DNA of 64,000 nt from Saccharopolyspora phatthalungensis (GCF_014203395.1 NZ_JACHIW010000001.1:1-64000), one strand, 5' to 3'; positions 9,555-19,099 are shown, counted from the first letter of the stretch. The notes: generated from the letters alone by a model not told the origin. Numbers and translations: made by a program.

Positions 9555-10052
9555 TCAGGCACCGGCCGGGCCGCCGCCACCGCCGCCGGCACCGGTATCA
9601 CCGCCGCCGTAAGTGCTGCTGCCACCGCCGCCGGCACCACCGCCGTAGCTGCTGTACCCGCCGGCGCCCGCCGAGCCCGCGATGTCCGGGTACTCGTTCA
9701 CGAACTTGTCGGCACTGAAATTCGCGAGGTCGTTGGTCTCTTCGAAGACGTCCTTGGCCTTGTTGAGCGCATCGATGAAACCCCGCCAGTCGTTGCTGTA
9801 CTGGCGGTTGACCTTGTCGACCGACGAGCCGAACTCCTTGGCGGAGTTGATGAAGTCCGTCACCGCCGACCATGCCTGGTCGCCGACGTGCATCCGGCTG
9901 CCCAACGTGCCGTCGAGCCGGATGTCCACGCCGGGCTTCAGGAATTGCTGGGACAGCGAATGGTCGACGGAATCGATGGCTTTGATGAGCTTTTCGTACT
10001 GCCCCCGGTCGAACGCGGTAATCGGGGCACCTGGGACATTGGGATCCGGCAT
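9555..10052 (-). CDS. ESX-associated helical protein with Gly-rich tail, 165 aa
   Basis: ATG 10052 with AAGGAG upstream. The N-terminal ~110 residues are helical (EKLIKAIDSVDHSLSQQFLK; VNRQYSNDWRGFIDALNKAKDVF) and the last ~45 residues are nearly all Gly/Ser/Tyr. There is no signal peptide. It sits between a WXG100-size gene and the AAWKG-like gene, so it is most likely an ESX substrate or co-secreted partner. I do not recognise a named family; the helical half resembles WXG100/LXG-type N-termini. Confidence 0.7.
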   Translation of the reverse strand: MPDPNVPGAPITAFDRGQYEKLIKAIDSVDHSLSQQFLKPGVDIRLDGTLGSRMHVGDQAWSAVTDFINSAKEFGSSVDKVNRQYSNDWRGFIDALNKAKDVFEETNDLANFSADKFVNEYPDIAGSAGAGGYSSYGGGAGGGGSSTYGGGDTGAGGGGGGPAGA

Positions 10053-10099
10053 GGCTTTACTCCTTCGTTGCGCCGATGGTGGGTGGGTCAGGGCCTAGC

Positions 10100-10127
10100 C
10101 CGGGGCCTGCTGCGCCGCAGGCCCCGG
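10100..10127 (-). terminator. GC-rich hairpin between ESX genes
   Basis: A perfect 11-bp stem (CCGGGGCCTGC with its complement) and a 6-base loop lie between two leftward genes. It could attenuate transcription or stabilise the mRNA of the highly expressed WXG100 pair upstream. Confidence 0.5.
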
Positions 10128-10159
10128 ACCAAGCCCCTGCATTCACAAAGGGGAATGCA

Positions 10160-10447
10160 TCAGCCGAAGATGGCCGCCCCGCGACGGTCGCCATCCTGGA
10201 AAATCTGCTGAGCTTCGTTCGACGCCTTGTGACCCGTGTTCAGGCGGTGGTGCATGTCGGTGTAGGTCTTGTTCCACTGCACCTGCTGTTCCTGCCACAG
10301 GGGCGCGGCCTGACCTTGGGTCGCCTCGCCCATGCCCTTGAGGAACGTGTTCAGCTCCTCAAGGACGCTGCCCATGAAGCCGACGGCCTGGGCGAGAACC
10401 TGGTTGACGTCGCTGTACTGGCTGTGCCTAACGAAGAAATCAGACAA
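10160..10447 (-). CDS. WXG100-family protein (EsxA/EsxB-like) 1
   Basis: 95 aa, the standard WXG100 size. The start must be TTG at 10447 (AGAGGG eight bases upstream), because the next Met is too far in. The central turn reads LWQEQQVQW, so the W is kept but the G of W-x-G is replaced by E. Flanking helices (VNQVLAQAVGFMGSVLEELNTFLKG; YTDMHHRLNTGHKA) give the helix-turn-helix hairpin. With the adjacent 99-residue protein it probably forms the heterodimeric ESX substrate pair that EccC recognises. Confidence 0.8.
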   Translation of the reverse strand: MSDFFVRHSQYSDVNQVLAQAVGFMGSVLEELNTFLKGMGEATQGQAAPLWQEQQVQWNKTYTDMHHRLNTGHKASNEAQQIFQDGDRRGAAIFG

Positions 10448-10484
10448 GGTATTTCCCTCTCAACGTAGGGGGTTCGGAAAGATT

Positions 10485-10784
10485 TCAGTCGACCTTGCTG
10501 GCGATGCCCATGGCGTCGCCGGTGCTGGCGAGCTGGATGTTCAGCAGCGCCTTCGCCTTCTCGTTCAGGTTCTGCAGGTTGCCCGAAATCTGGGAGAAGT
10601 CCTGGGCCCAGATGTTGAACTTGTCCTGGAAGATGCGACCGGAGTCCGACTGGTTCGCCGAGGCCAGGGCGGCGCCCTGAGTCGTGACGTTGTTGTTCAG
10701 CTGGCGCATCTTGCCCAGCGCGTCCTCGGTGGCCCGGATGATCTTCGTCATCTGCTCGGCATTAAGGCCGTAGGCGTCTTGCAT
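10485..10784 (-). CDS. WXG100-family protein (EsxA/EsxB-like) 2
   Basis: 99 aa with an AAAAGGAG ribosome site. Two long helices flank a turn around SDSGRIFQDKFNIW, and no strict W-x-G is present. The end LASTGDAMGIASKVD could carry the YxxxD/E-type secretion region, but no clear YxxxD is seen. It is paired with the 95-residue protein 37 bp downstream and follows eccB; the expected function is co-secreted Esx dimer partner of this T7SS. Confidence 0.75.
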   Translation of the reverse strand: MQDAYGLNAEQMTKIIRATEDALGKMRQLNNNVTTQGAALASANQSDSGRIFQDKFNIWAQDFSQISGNLQNLNEKAKALLNIQLASTGDAMGIASKVD

Positions 10785-10876
10785 TCCTCTTGCTCCTTTT
10801 AACTGGGAATTGAAGAACCGGTGGGTCTGCGTCGCCCGACACCGGGCTGTTCAGTGTTCATCCTGATGTAGCGGCG

Positions 10877-12265
10877 TCACCCCCCACCCGTTCCGGAGAG
10901 CACTGGACCGGTGGGAAGCAGGTCCAGGAGGCTCGCGGGCACCCCGATGGCGGACGAGGCCGAGTAGCCGAGTGCTTCGGCCGATTTCTCGTCCGCCACG
11001 GGAAATTTCGCTCCGGGTTCGGCGATCAGGTACAGACCCGCGCCGTCCGTCCCGGGAGCGGGCATGGTGCGCACCAGCATGCCGCTACCCGGCTGCACCG
11101 CGATTCGGTCCGCGGTCAGCGCGGTGCGGGCGAGGCCGGGGCCGTCCACCGGTGCGGCATGCCACGACTTCGGCATCGCCACCAGGCTCTGGGAAATGTC
11201 ATGCCCGCTGGTGACGGCGCGAACGCACGGCTTGCGGTCGGTCATCAGGTCCGGCGGAGCGGGCGGCCACTCTGCCATCGTGTCGCCCGCGGGCAACACC
11301 GTGGCAGACGCCAGCGCCGCCGAGGTCAGCTTCTTCGCCGTCACCTTGCCACCACCGTAGGCGGCGGCGGTGGCCGGGTTGCCCAGCGCCATAGCCGCTC
11401 CGGTCTTGGTCACCGGGAGCAGCCCGTCCCGGGTCAGGACGAAATACCGGTCCTGCACACCGACACCGTCAACCACGAAGACCTGGCCGACCGACGACGG
11501 ATCGCCGTCCAGCACGGGTCCGGGTTGGCCCTGGCCCGGCACTTGGAGCGCACCGAGGTCCGGTCCGGCGGGCAGTGCGTTGACCCAGGCATCGCGAACG
11601 CGGATGGCCGCGTTGTCGCTGTAGCCGAGCGCCCGGCCCACCCAGGGGGCGGTCACTTTCAGGCGCCGACCGTGCCACGCCAGGTAATCCGTGCCGTCCG
11701 CAACGCGCACCAGGACCGCTCGGTCGTCCGGGATGGGCGGCGCGTCCGCCGGGGAACCGATGCCCAGGGACAGCACCGGCCGGGTCGAACCGGATTGGTC
11801 CATTGTGGATCCCGCGCAGACCAGCCAGCTACCGCCGGCGGACTGGGGGTCCGGCAGCGAGTCCGGTGCTCCGATGATGCCGATCGGCGTCCCACGCGGC
11901 ACACCGGCCAGCGAAGCCTGCGGCGTACTGGCGACGGTCATCTTCGCGCCAAGCAGCAGCCGGGCGGAAGCGAGGTTGTACACCGGGTGCAGCACGCCGT
12001 TGGCCAGCACGTACCTCGTGCCGGTTTCCTTCTCCACGACCAGCGTTCCCGGCTGCGTCCACTGGGTCGCGCCGCCGGGCCAGATCATCGAGACCACGGC
12101 GAACCCGGCCACGATCAGCACGGCCAGCATGAACCCGATCACCATGCCCACCGGGGTCCGGCGCAGCGGCGGGGTGGCCATGTCCGGTTCCGCGCGCACC
12201 AGCGCGGCAACCAGTCGCGCGGTCATGAACGAGTGCGCTTGGACTTGATCACTGCGCGAATGCAT
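10877..12265 (-). CDS. eccB: Type VII secretion protein EccB
   Basis: 462 aa, the family's usual length; ATG 12265 behind AAGGAGGTG. The EccB N-terminal signature is clear: RSDQVQAHSFMTARLVAALV, RRTPVGMVIGF, then one membrane helix (LAVLIVAGFAVVSMIWPGG), after which the protein is periplasmic (four R-type repeats, conserved Cys pair WLVC and RKPC). EccB is a core component of the ESX inner-membrane complex with EccC and EccD. It lies 51 bp downstream of eccD and directly upstream of the Esx pair. Confidence 0.95.
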   Translation of the reverse strand: MHSRSDQVQAHSFMTARLVAALVRAEPDMATPPLRRTPVGMVIGFMLAVLIVAGFAVVSMIWPGGATQWTQPGTLVVEKETGTRYVLANGVLHPVYNLASARLLLGAKMTVASTPQASLAGVPRGTPIGIIGAPDSLPDPQSAGGSWLVCAGSTMDQSGSTRPVLSLGIGSPADAPPIPDDRAVLVRVADGTDYLAWHGRRLKVTAPWVGRALGYSDNAAIRVRDAWVNALPAGPDLGALQVPGQGQPGPVLDGDPSSVGQVFVVDGVGVQDRYFVLTRDGLLPVTKTGAAMALGNPATAAAYGGGKVTAKKLTSAALASATVLPAGDTMAEWPPAPPDLMTDRKPCVRAVTSGHDISQSLVAMPKSWHAAPVDGPGLARTALTADRIAVQPGSGMLVRTMPAPGTDGAGLYLIAEPGAKFPVADEKSAEALGYSASSAIGVPASLLDLLPTGPVLSGTGGG

Positions 12266-12316
12266 GGCACACCTCCTTCACCGATTCGGGACACCTCGAT
12301 GTCTGGACCATCCGGG

Positions 12317-13735
12317 TCACGACCATCCGGCCCTCACCCGGGAGTAGAGATCCATCGCCGCCAGCGCGAGGGGGATGATCGAGATAGCCAGGACGGTGTG
12401 GCTCCAGTCGGCGGCGCGGCCCCAGTGCGGCAGCATCTTGCGTCCGGGCATCCGACGGGCAATCGCATACAGCAGCGCGGCGACCGCGATCAGCGCCCCG
12501 ATCACGGCGAGTCGCAGCACCAGGGTCCCCGACACGCAGAGCGCGGTCAGCACCATCGCGAGGCCGAGAACTCCGGGGATCAGCACGGCGAGACGTTGCC
12601 GGGCACTGAGCAGTTCACGGCAGTGCAACATCAGCAGTACCGATGCCACCGATGCCAGCGTCAGCGGCGCCCAGCCGGGACTCGACGCCAACACGGCGAG
12701 ACAGCCGACGCCGACGACTCCGAGGCCGATGTAGAGGGCCGTGACGAAATCATCGGCGCGGGCCGTGCGTGCCAGCAGTTCCCGGCTCGGTTCGGGGTCG
12801 ATGTCCTGCTGGAATTCCTCGGCCGTGTCGGGCAGCGGCGGTACTACCAAGCCCGCCATGCGGGCCGCGAGAACCGGGACGCGCATGCCGAGCGCCAGCG
12901 TCAAGGTGAGCACGATCGCCGCGGCACCCTTCGCCCCGACCACGTCCCACAGCGAGAGCCCGCCGGCGGTCGCCGCCAGCGCAGCGCACACCCCGGCGGA
13001 GAGGAACCCGGGGTCCGAACCGGGGCCCACCACAAGTCTTCCGAGCACGGCGACCACCGCCATGCAGCAACCGGCGGAAAGAATCGCAGGTGCGGTCAGC
13101 ACGCCTGGACCGTCGAACAACGACCGTCCGACCGCGGGCAATGCCAGTCCCGCCACGAGAGCGAAGCCGATAGCACCGGCCGACAGCAAGACGCTCCCGG
13201 TCTTGTCCCCCATCGCGCGGGAGGCACCCGCGGCGCCGAGCACCAGCACGAGCGCGATGACGCCGGCCGCGATAGCGACACCGCCACCGATCGCGATGAC
13301 CGGCAACAGCAGCGCGGCAAAGCCGAGGACCGCGCCGAGTAGTCCGAGGAACAACCGCCGGGTCAGCTCCGGCCGCCAGGCGTCCTTGCGCTCGGAGATA
13401 CCGGTCGCGATCCCGTCGGCTAGGTCGTCGAAGTCCGCCGGCGGCAACTGGTCGTTGCGGGGTCGCAGGTGAAGGGTGTCACCGTCGTAGAGGCCGAGCG
13501 CAGCGGTGCCGAGGTCCTCGTCCAGCGGCGGCTCGCCCAGCTTCTGGAGCACCCAGCCGCCGTGCTCCAGACCGGCGTTGCCCAACTCGTGGCCGAGGTG
13601 GCCGAGAAAGGTCGGCAGCAGGTCGGCCACCGGCACGTGCGCAGGTACCGCCAGCTCGATGCGCGATTTCGGGCCGTAGACCGTCAGCCGGCACACCTCG
13701 CCGGCGCCGACTGTGGGCTGCGTCGTTCCCGTCAT
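12317..13735 (-). CDS. eccD: Type VII secretion protein EccD
   Basis: I choose ATG 13735 (472 aa), since residues from there on align with EccD; an in-frame extension to 13843 adds 36 residues with no family character. Residues ~10-90 form the ubiquitin-like cytosolic domain (VCRLTVYGPKSRIELAVPAH ... DGDTLHLRP). Then a linker and about eleven hydrophobic helices (first LFLGLLGAVLGFAALLLPVIA) make the channel-lining part. EccD is the most hydrophobic ESX core subunit. It leads the leftward operon and is divergent from eccC. No strong ribosome site precedes 13735. Confidence 0.93.
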   Translation of the reverse strand: MTGTTQPTVGAGEVCRLTVYGPKSRIELAVPAHVPVADLLPTFLGHLGHELGNAGLEHGGWVLQKLGEPPLDEDLGTAALGLYDGDTLHLRPRNDQLPPADFDDLADGIATGISERKDAWRPELTRRLFLGLLGAVLGFAALLLPVIAIGGGVAIAAGVIALVLVLGAAGASRAMGDKTGSVLLSAGAIGFALVAGLALPAVGRSLFDGPGVLTAPAILSAGCCMAVVAVLGRLVVGPGSDPGFLSAGVCAALAATAGGLSLWDVVGAKGAAAIVLTLTLALGMRVPVLAARMAGLVVPPLPDTAEEFQQDIDPEPSRELLARTARADDFVTALYIGLGVVGVGCLAVLASSPGWAPLTLASVASVLLMLHCRELLSARQRLAVLIPGVLGLAMVLTALCVSGTLVLRLAVIGALIAVAALLYAIARRMPGRKMLPHWGRAADWSHTVLAISIIPLALAAMDLYSRVRAGWS

Positions 13736-13931
13736 GCCCAAAACACGAAGGCCGCTCGGCGCTAAGTTCACCCCAACGGCGCACGTAGTTGAAGACGGGT
13801 AGAAACGGGCAGATCCGCAGAGACCTCTATATCCGTGTCTCAAGTAACGGGTAACGAATACCGACTACCTGTCGCCGTTCTCCGCGGAGGTCCGCGAGCC
13901 CGCCGGCGGCGGAGAGAAAGGACCGATCGCG
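13736..13931. promoter_or_regulatory. Divergent eccD/eccC control region
   Basis: This 196-bp gap separates divergent eccD and eccC and must hold both promoters. An AGAGAAAGG ribosome site for eccC lies at its right end. I see no clear operator palindrome. Confidence 0.5.
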
Positions 13932-16900
13932 GTGAGCGTGACGCTGTTCCGCCGACCAGCTCGGCAGCGACCGCCGGACATGCCAAGCGGAGAACTCTCC
14001 CTGCAAGAACCCCCGACGCTTTCCGAATCGGCGGGCGGGGGCATCGGCGGCCTTCTCATGTATCTGCCGATGGCAATCGGCTCCGGCGCCATGATGCTGA
14101 TGTTCATGGGCAACCGCGGCGGCATCGCGCTGGTCGCGGTGGCCCTGATGTCGGTCGGCATGCTGGCCATGGGATTCGGGCAGATGGGCCGATCCGCGGG
14201 AGAACGCAAGCGGCGAATGCGCGGCGAGCGCCGCGATTACCTGCGTTACCTCGGACAAGTCCGCAAGCAGGTGCGCGACGCCGCCGCCGAGCAGCGCACC
14301 GCGATGGTGTGGCGGCACCCCGACCCGGCCGGCCTGTGGTCGGTGGCGATGAGCGGCCGGTTGTGGGAGCGCCGCATGTCGCACGCCGACTTCGCCGAGA
14401 TCCGGATCGGCCTGATCCCCCAGAAGCTGGCCATGACCATCACGCCGCCGCAGAGCAAGCCAGTGGAGGACCTCGAACCGCTCTCGGCCAAGGGGCTGCG
14501 CCGCTTCATCCGCGCGTACGGCACCGTCAACGACCTGCCGACCGCGGTCTTCCTGCGCGGGTTCGCGCAGGTGCAGCTGCGCGGGGACGCCGAGGCCGGC
14601 CGGAAGCTGATGCGCGCGATCCTGGCCCAGCTCGTCACCTTCCACTCCCCCGATGACCTGAAGGTCGCGGTCTGCACGAGCGACGACCAAGCCGAAAACT
14701 GGGACTGGGTGAAGTGGCTGCCGCACTCGCAGCACAGCACCGAACAGGACGGGGCGGGCAACGTGCGGCTCACCGCCCATTCGGCCGCGGACCTGGAGGC
14801 GCTGCTCGCCAGCGAACTGGGCGAGCGCGGGCGATTCGAGGCGGGAGCCGCGCCGTCCCGGGACGAGGCTTATGTCGTGGTGGTCGTCGACGGCGTGGAC
14901 CTACCCACCGAGTCGAGGCTGATGGGCGCCGGATACCGCAACGCCATCGTGATCAACCTGGTCGAGCGCTGGCCGACCGCCGCCAACCGGACCACGCTGC
15001 GGTTGGAGGTCAGCCCGGATTTGCTGGAGATGATCCGCAACGACCGATCCGGTGCCGAGGTCCGCACCAAGCTGGCCACACCCGACACGCTCAGCGTGCG
15101 CAAGGCGGAGGCCCTGGCGCGCCACATCTCGCCTTTCCGGTTGGGGGCGACCGCCGACATCGTCGAGCCGATGGTCACCGACTTCGACCTCGGCGCGCTG
15201 CTCGGTGTCGGCGAGATGGACCAGTTGGACCCGGCCAGGGTCTGGCCGCGGACCAACGGCCCGGACCGGCTGCGAGTGCCCATCGGCATCGCGGAGAACG
15301 GCTCCAAGATCGAGCTGGACATCAAGGAGTCCGCCCAGGGCGGAATGGGGCCGCACGGGCTGCTGATCGGTGCCACCGGCTCCGGTAAGAGCGAGTTGCT
15401 GCGCACGCTGGTGATGGCGATGGCGGTCACGCACTCCTCGGAGATCCTCAACTTCGTCCTGGTGGACTTCAAGGGTGGGGCGACGTTCCTCGGCCTGGAC
15501 GAGCTGCCGCACACCTCCGCGGTGATCACGAACCTGGCCGACGAAGCGCCCCTGGTCACGCGTATGCAGGACGCCTTGCAGGGCGAGATGGTGCGGCGGC
15601 AGGAACTGCTGCGCAGCGCGGGCAATTACAGCTCCCTGCTGGAGTACGAGAAGGCCCGCGCCGCAGGTACGCCGCTGGCGCCGATGCCCAGCCTGTTCCT
15701 GGTGGTCGACGAGTTCAGCGAGCTGCTGGCCTCGCACCCGGACTTCTCCGAGCTGTTCGTCATGATCGGCCGGCTGGGCCGCTCGCTCGGCGTGCACCTG
15801 CTGCTGGCCAGTCAGCGCATCGACGACAGCCGCATGCACAAGCTGGAAAGCCACCTGTCCTACCGGATCGGGCTTCGCACGTTCTCCGCGATGGAGAGCC
15901 GGTCGGTGATCGGTGTCCCGGACGCCTACCAGCTGCCCAGCGCGCCGGGCAACGGCTACCTGCGGTCGGACGTCGCCACGCTGATCCGGTTCAAGGCGGC
16001 ATACGTCTCCGCGCCGTTCAAGCGGCGCACGGTCGAACAGCGGCAGGAGGAGGTGCGCCGGCAGGTCGTGCCGTTCGGCGCGACCCGGCTGCCCGACCGG
16101 GAGGCCGCGCCGGAACCGGTCGAGGTGGAACCCGAGGCTTCCGGTGCCGAGGAGTCGTCGGAGACGCTTCTGCAGGTCGCGGTCGGCCGGCTGCGCGGCC
16201 AAGGCCCGCCGGCGCACCAGGTTTGGTTGCCGCCGCTGGACGAACCGCCGACGATGGACCAGCTGCTCCCGCCGTTGGCGCCCGACCCGGTGCTGGGGCA
16301 ATGCGCGGTCGGCTGGCCGGGACGCGGCCGGCTGTCGGTGCCCGTGGGCGTGGTGGACAAGCCGTTCGAGCAGGCTCGCGACCTGTACCTGGTGGACCTT
16401 TCCGGGTCCGGCGGGCACGTGGGCATCGCCGGCGGTACCCAGTCGGGCAAGAGCACGCTCCTGCGAGCGATGATCACCGGGCTCGCGCTCACCCACACCC
16501 CGGTGGAAGTGCAGTTCTACTGCCTCGATTTCGGCGGCGGGACGCTGCAAACACTCAGCGAGCTGCCCCACGTCGGGGGCGTGGCCGGCCGCATGGACAC
16601 CGAGCGGGTCAGCCGCACGGTGGCCGAGGTGCAGGGCGTTCTGGCGACGCGGGAGAAGCTGTTCGCCGAGCACCGCGTGGAAAACATGGCCGAGTACCGC
16701 GCGATGCGCCGCGACGGCCGGATCACCGAGGACCCGTTCGGCGACGTGTTCCTCATCGTCGACGGCTGGTCGACGGTGCGCTCCGACTTCGACGAGCACG
16801 ACGAGACCATCCGGCAGATAGCCGCGCGAGGCCTGACCTACGGGATCCACGTGGTGCTGACCACTGCCCGCTGGTCGGACATCCACAGCGCGCTTCGCGA

Positions 16901-17909
16901 CCAACTCGGCACCCGGCTGGAGCTGCGGTTGGGCGACGCGATCGACTCGGTGATCGACATGCGCGCGGCGGCCGGGGTGCCCAAGCAGCCCGGTCGCGGC
17001 CTCACCCCCGACAAGCTGCACTTCTTGGCCGCGGTGCCGCGCATCGACGGCCGGCAGCGCACCGACGATCTGGCCGAGGCCGCCCGCTCGCTGAGCGAGA
17101 CGGTCGCCGACAGCTGGGGCGGACCGCTCGCGCCGCCGGTGCGGATGTTGCCCGCCGTGCTTCCGGCGGTGGAAATGCCCGCGCCGGATGGCCAGTTGCG
17201 GGTGCCGCTGGGCCTGGGCGAATCCGACCTGCAGCCGGTGTGGCACGACTTCTCCAGCCAGCCGCACCTGACGGTGCTCGGCGACACCGCCAGCGGCAAG
17301 AGCGCCGTGCTGCGGCTGATCGCGCACGCGGTCACGCAGAATTACGCGCCCGGCGAGGCGCAGATGATCCTCATCGACTCCCGCCGGGCCCTGCTCGACG
17401 CCGTGCCGGACGAATACCGCCGCGGCTTCGCGTTCTCCGGCGCCGCGGCGTCCGAACTCGTCGGCCCGGTCGCGGCCGAACTGCGGGAGCGGCTGCCCGG
17501 TCCGGACGTCACACCGCAGCAGCTGAAACGCCGTGACTGGTGGTCGGGGCCGGAGGTCTACATCTTCGTCGATGACTACGACCTGCTCGCCAGTTCGATG
17601 GGCGGCCCGCTCGACTCCCTGCTGGACCTGCTGCCGCAGGCCGCCGACATCGGCCTGCACGTCATCCTGGCCCGCAGCGCCGCCGGTTCCGGCCGGTTGT
17701 CGATGGATTCGGTGGTGCGGCGCATGCAGGAGTCCAACACCCCGGATCTGGCGCTGTCCTGCCCGCCCACGGAAATGCCGCTGCTCAACGGGATGCGTCC
17801 GCGCACTCTTCCCGCGGGACGCGCGTACATGGTCACGCGGCGCAGTGCGACATTGCTGCAGACGGCCTGGCTGGAGCCGGCCGGAGCGGCGGACCGGAGC
17901 GCATCATGA
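13932..17909 (+). CDS. eccC: Type VII secretion ATPase EccC (fused EccCa-EccCb)
   Basis: 1325 aa; GTG 13932 after AGAGAAAGG. Two membrane helices lie near residues 40-80 (GGLLMYLPMAIGSGAMMLMF; GIALVAVALMSVGMLAMGF), then a DUF region, then three FtsK/SpoIIIE ATPase domains. Their Walker A motifs are GATGSGKSELL (~479), GGTQSGKSTLL (~834) and GDTASGKSAVL (~1117); all three keep the GKS. The first domain has a good Walker B ending in VVDEF. EccC powers ESX secretion and binds the Esx dimer through its last ATPase domain. The stop overlaps the mycP start (ATGA), so the two are translationally coupled. Confidence 0.96.
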   Translation: MSVTLFRRPARQRPPDMPSGELSLQEPPTLSESAGGGIGGLLMYLPMAIGSGAMMLMFMGNRGGIALVAVALMSVGMLAMGFGQMGRSAGERKRRMRGERRDYLRYLGQVRKQVRDAAAEQRTAMVWRHPDPAGLWSVAMSGRLWERRMSHADFAEIRIGLIPQKLAMTITPPQSKPVEDLEPLSAKGLRRFIRAYGTVNDLPTAVFLRGFAQVQLRGDAEAGRKLMRAILAQLVTFHSPDDLKVAVCTSDDQAENWDWVKWLPHSQHSTEQDGAGNVRLTAHSAADLEALLASELGERGRFEAGAAPSRDEAYVVVVVDGVDLPTESRLMGAGYRNAIVINLVERWPTAANRTTLRLEVSPDLLEMIRNDRSGAEVRTKLATPDTLSVRKAEALARHISPFRLGATADIVEPMVTDFDLGALLGVGEMDQLDPARVWPRTNGPDRLRVPIGIAENGSKIELDIKESAQGGMGPHGLLIGATGSGKSELLRTLVMAMAVTHSSEILNFVLVDFKGGATFLGLDELPHTSAVITNLADEAPLVTRMQDALQGEMVRRQELLRSAGNYSSLLEYEKARAAGTPLAPMPSLFLVVDEFSELLASHPDFSELFVMIGRLGRSLGVHLLLASQRIDDSRMHKLESHLSYRIGLRTFSAMESRSVIGVPDAYQLPSAPGNGYLRSDVATLIRFKAAYVSAPFKRRTVEQRQEEVRRQVVPFGATRLPDREAAPEPVEVEPEASGAEESSETLLQVAVGRLRGQGPPAHQVWLPPLDEPPTMDQLLPPLAPDPVLGQCAVGWPGRGRLSVPVGVVDKPFEQARDLYLVDLSGSGGHVGIAGGTQSGKSTLLRAMITGLALTHTPVEVQFYCLDFGGGTLQTLSELPHVGGVAGRMDTERVSRTVAEVQGVLATREKLFAEHRVENMAEYRAMRRDGRITEDPFGDVFLIVDGWSTVRSDFDEHDETIRQIAARGLTYGIHVVLTTARWSDIHSALRDQLGTRLELRLGDAIDSVIDMRAAAGVPKQPGRGLTPDKLHFLAAVPRIDGRQRTDDLAEAARSLSETVADSWGGPLAPPVRMLPAVLPAVEMPAPDGQLRVPLGLGESDLQPVWHDFSSQPHLTVLGDTASGKSAVLRLIAHAVTQNYAPGEAQMILIDSRRALLDAVPDEYRRGFAFSGAAASELVGPVAAELRERLPGPDVTPQQLKRRDWWSGPEVYIFVDDYDLLASSMGGPLDSLLDLLPQAADIGLHVILARSAAGSGRLSMDSVVRRMQESNTPDLALSCPPTEMPLLNGMRPRTLPAGRAYMVTRRSATLLQTAWLEPAGAADRSAS

Positions 17910-19099
17910 GGCGGCCGGGTCTAGTGGCGACCGCGCTGCTGATCCTCGCCGGGCTCGTCGCCGTGCCGTTTCCGGCCTCCGCACAGACCGGCTCTTGCGC
18001 CGCGCCGGCGAACAACGTCGTCCGCGAGTTGCCGTGGTCGCAAAAGCGGCTCGGGCCGCAACGGGCGTGGAACCTCAGCCGGGGCGGCTCGATCCTGGTA
18101 GCGGTCGTGGACACCGGAGTGAGCGCGACGGCGCCGACGCTGGCCGGCCGGGTGCAGTCGGGGGCGGACCTGCTCGGTTCCGGCCCGGCGAACAACGACT
18201 GCGCGGGCCGTGGCACGTTCATCGCGGGCCTGATCGCGGCCGCTCCGACCCCCGGTGTCGGTTTCGCCGGTATCGCGCCGGGATCCACCATTCTGCCGAT
18301 CCGGGTCGCCCAGAGTCCCAGCGAGGTCGATCCGTCGAAGCTGGCCGACGGAATCCGGCGCGGCGTGGATGGCGGCGCCAAAGTGATCGCGGTGTCAATG
18401 GGTACGCCCAGTCCGGCGCCGGCGCTGCGCTCGGCCGTGGATTATGCGGCCGCGCGTGACGTGCTCGTGATCGCCGCGGCCGACCTGGACATGGATGAAG
18501 GGCAAACCCCCTACCCGGCCGCTTTTCCCTCCGTGCTGGCGGTTTCCGGCATCGACGAGACCGGGGCGCCGCGGCACAGCGGCTCGAACACCGCACCCGC
18601 CATGACGCCCGGCTTGGCGGCGCCCGGGAACAACGTGGTGAGCATCGGCCCGAGCGGTCCCGGGCACATCACCGGCTCCGGCGGCGGGGTCGGCGTCGGA
18701 TTCGTCGCGGGTGCGGCGGCGCTGGTCCGCAGCTACCACCCGCGGCTGACCGCCGACCAGGTCCGGCACCGGATGGAGGCCACCGCCGACCACCCTGGCT
18801 CCGCCCTGCCGGACCCCGCGCTCGGTTTCGGCGTTGTCGACCCGTATGCGGCGGTGGCGCGGGTGCTGCCAGAGGAGTCCGGGGAAAAGCCGCTGGGCGA
18901 GCCGGCTCCGCCGGTCCGGGTGCCTCCGGTGCCGATCGTCGACCACACCCCGGAGTACATCGCGGTGGCGCTCGCCATCGTGGTGGTCACCGCAATGGTG
19001 CTCGGCGCTTCGACGGCCGCGGTCATCCGACGTGGCCGCAAACGGGGTTGGCGCTCTGCCTGGGCGGCCAGCAAGCCGGAGACCCCGGCCACCGACTAG
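17906..19099 (+). CDS. mycP: Mycosin MycP, catalytically degenerate
   Basis: 397 aa: signal peptide (LVATALLILAGLVAVPFPASA), subtilase fold, C-terminal membrane helix (YIAVALAIVVVTAMVLGASTA) and a basic tail, the full mycosin layout. Asp69 sits in VAVVDTGVS as in active enzymes. The expected DCxGHGT His motif is DCAGRGTFIAG (Arg102 at the His position). The SGTS Ser motif is replaced by GSGGGVGVGFVAG (Gly at the Ser position), and the oxyanion AAAGN reads AAADL. It should therefore be proteolytically dead. Mycosins are also known to stabilise the ESX membrane complex independently of proteolysis, which would explain its retention. It overlaps eccC by four bases. Confidence 0.9.
   Translation: MRRPGLVATALLILAGLVAVPFPASAQTGSCAAPANNVVRELPWSQKRLGPQRAWNLSRGGSILVAVVDTGVSATAPTLAGRVQSGADLLGSGPANNDCAGRGTFIAGLIAAAPTPGVGFAGIAPGSTILPIRVAQSPSEVDPSKLADGIRRGVDGGAKVIAVSMGTPSPAPALRSAVDYAAARDVLVIAAADLDMDEGQTPYPAAFPSVLAVSGIDETGAPRHSGSNTAPAMTPGLAAPGNNVVSIGPSGPGHITGSGGGVGVGFVAGAAALVRSYHPRLTADQVRHRMEATADHPGSALPDPALGFGVVDPYAAVARVLPEESGEKPLGEPAPPVRVPPVPIVDHTPEYIAVALAIVVVTAMVLGASTAAVIRRGRKRGWRSAWAASKPETPATD

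Noticed and set aside
14901..17660. Leftward open frame of 919 codons
   Set aside because: Antisense shadow of eccC, which has three Walker A motifs.
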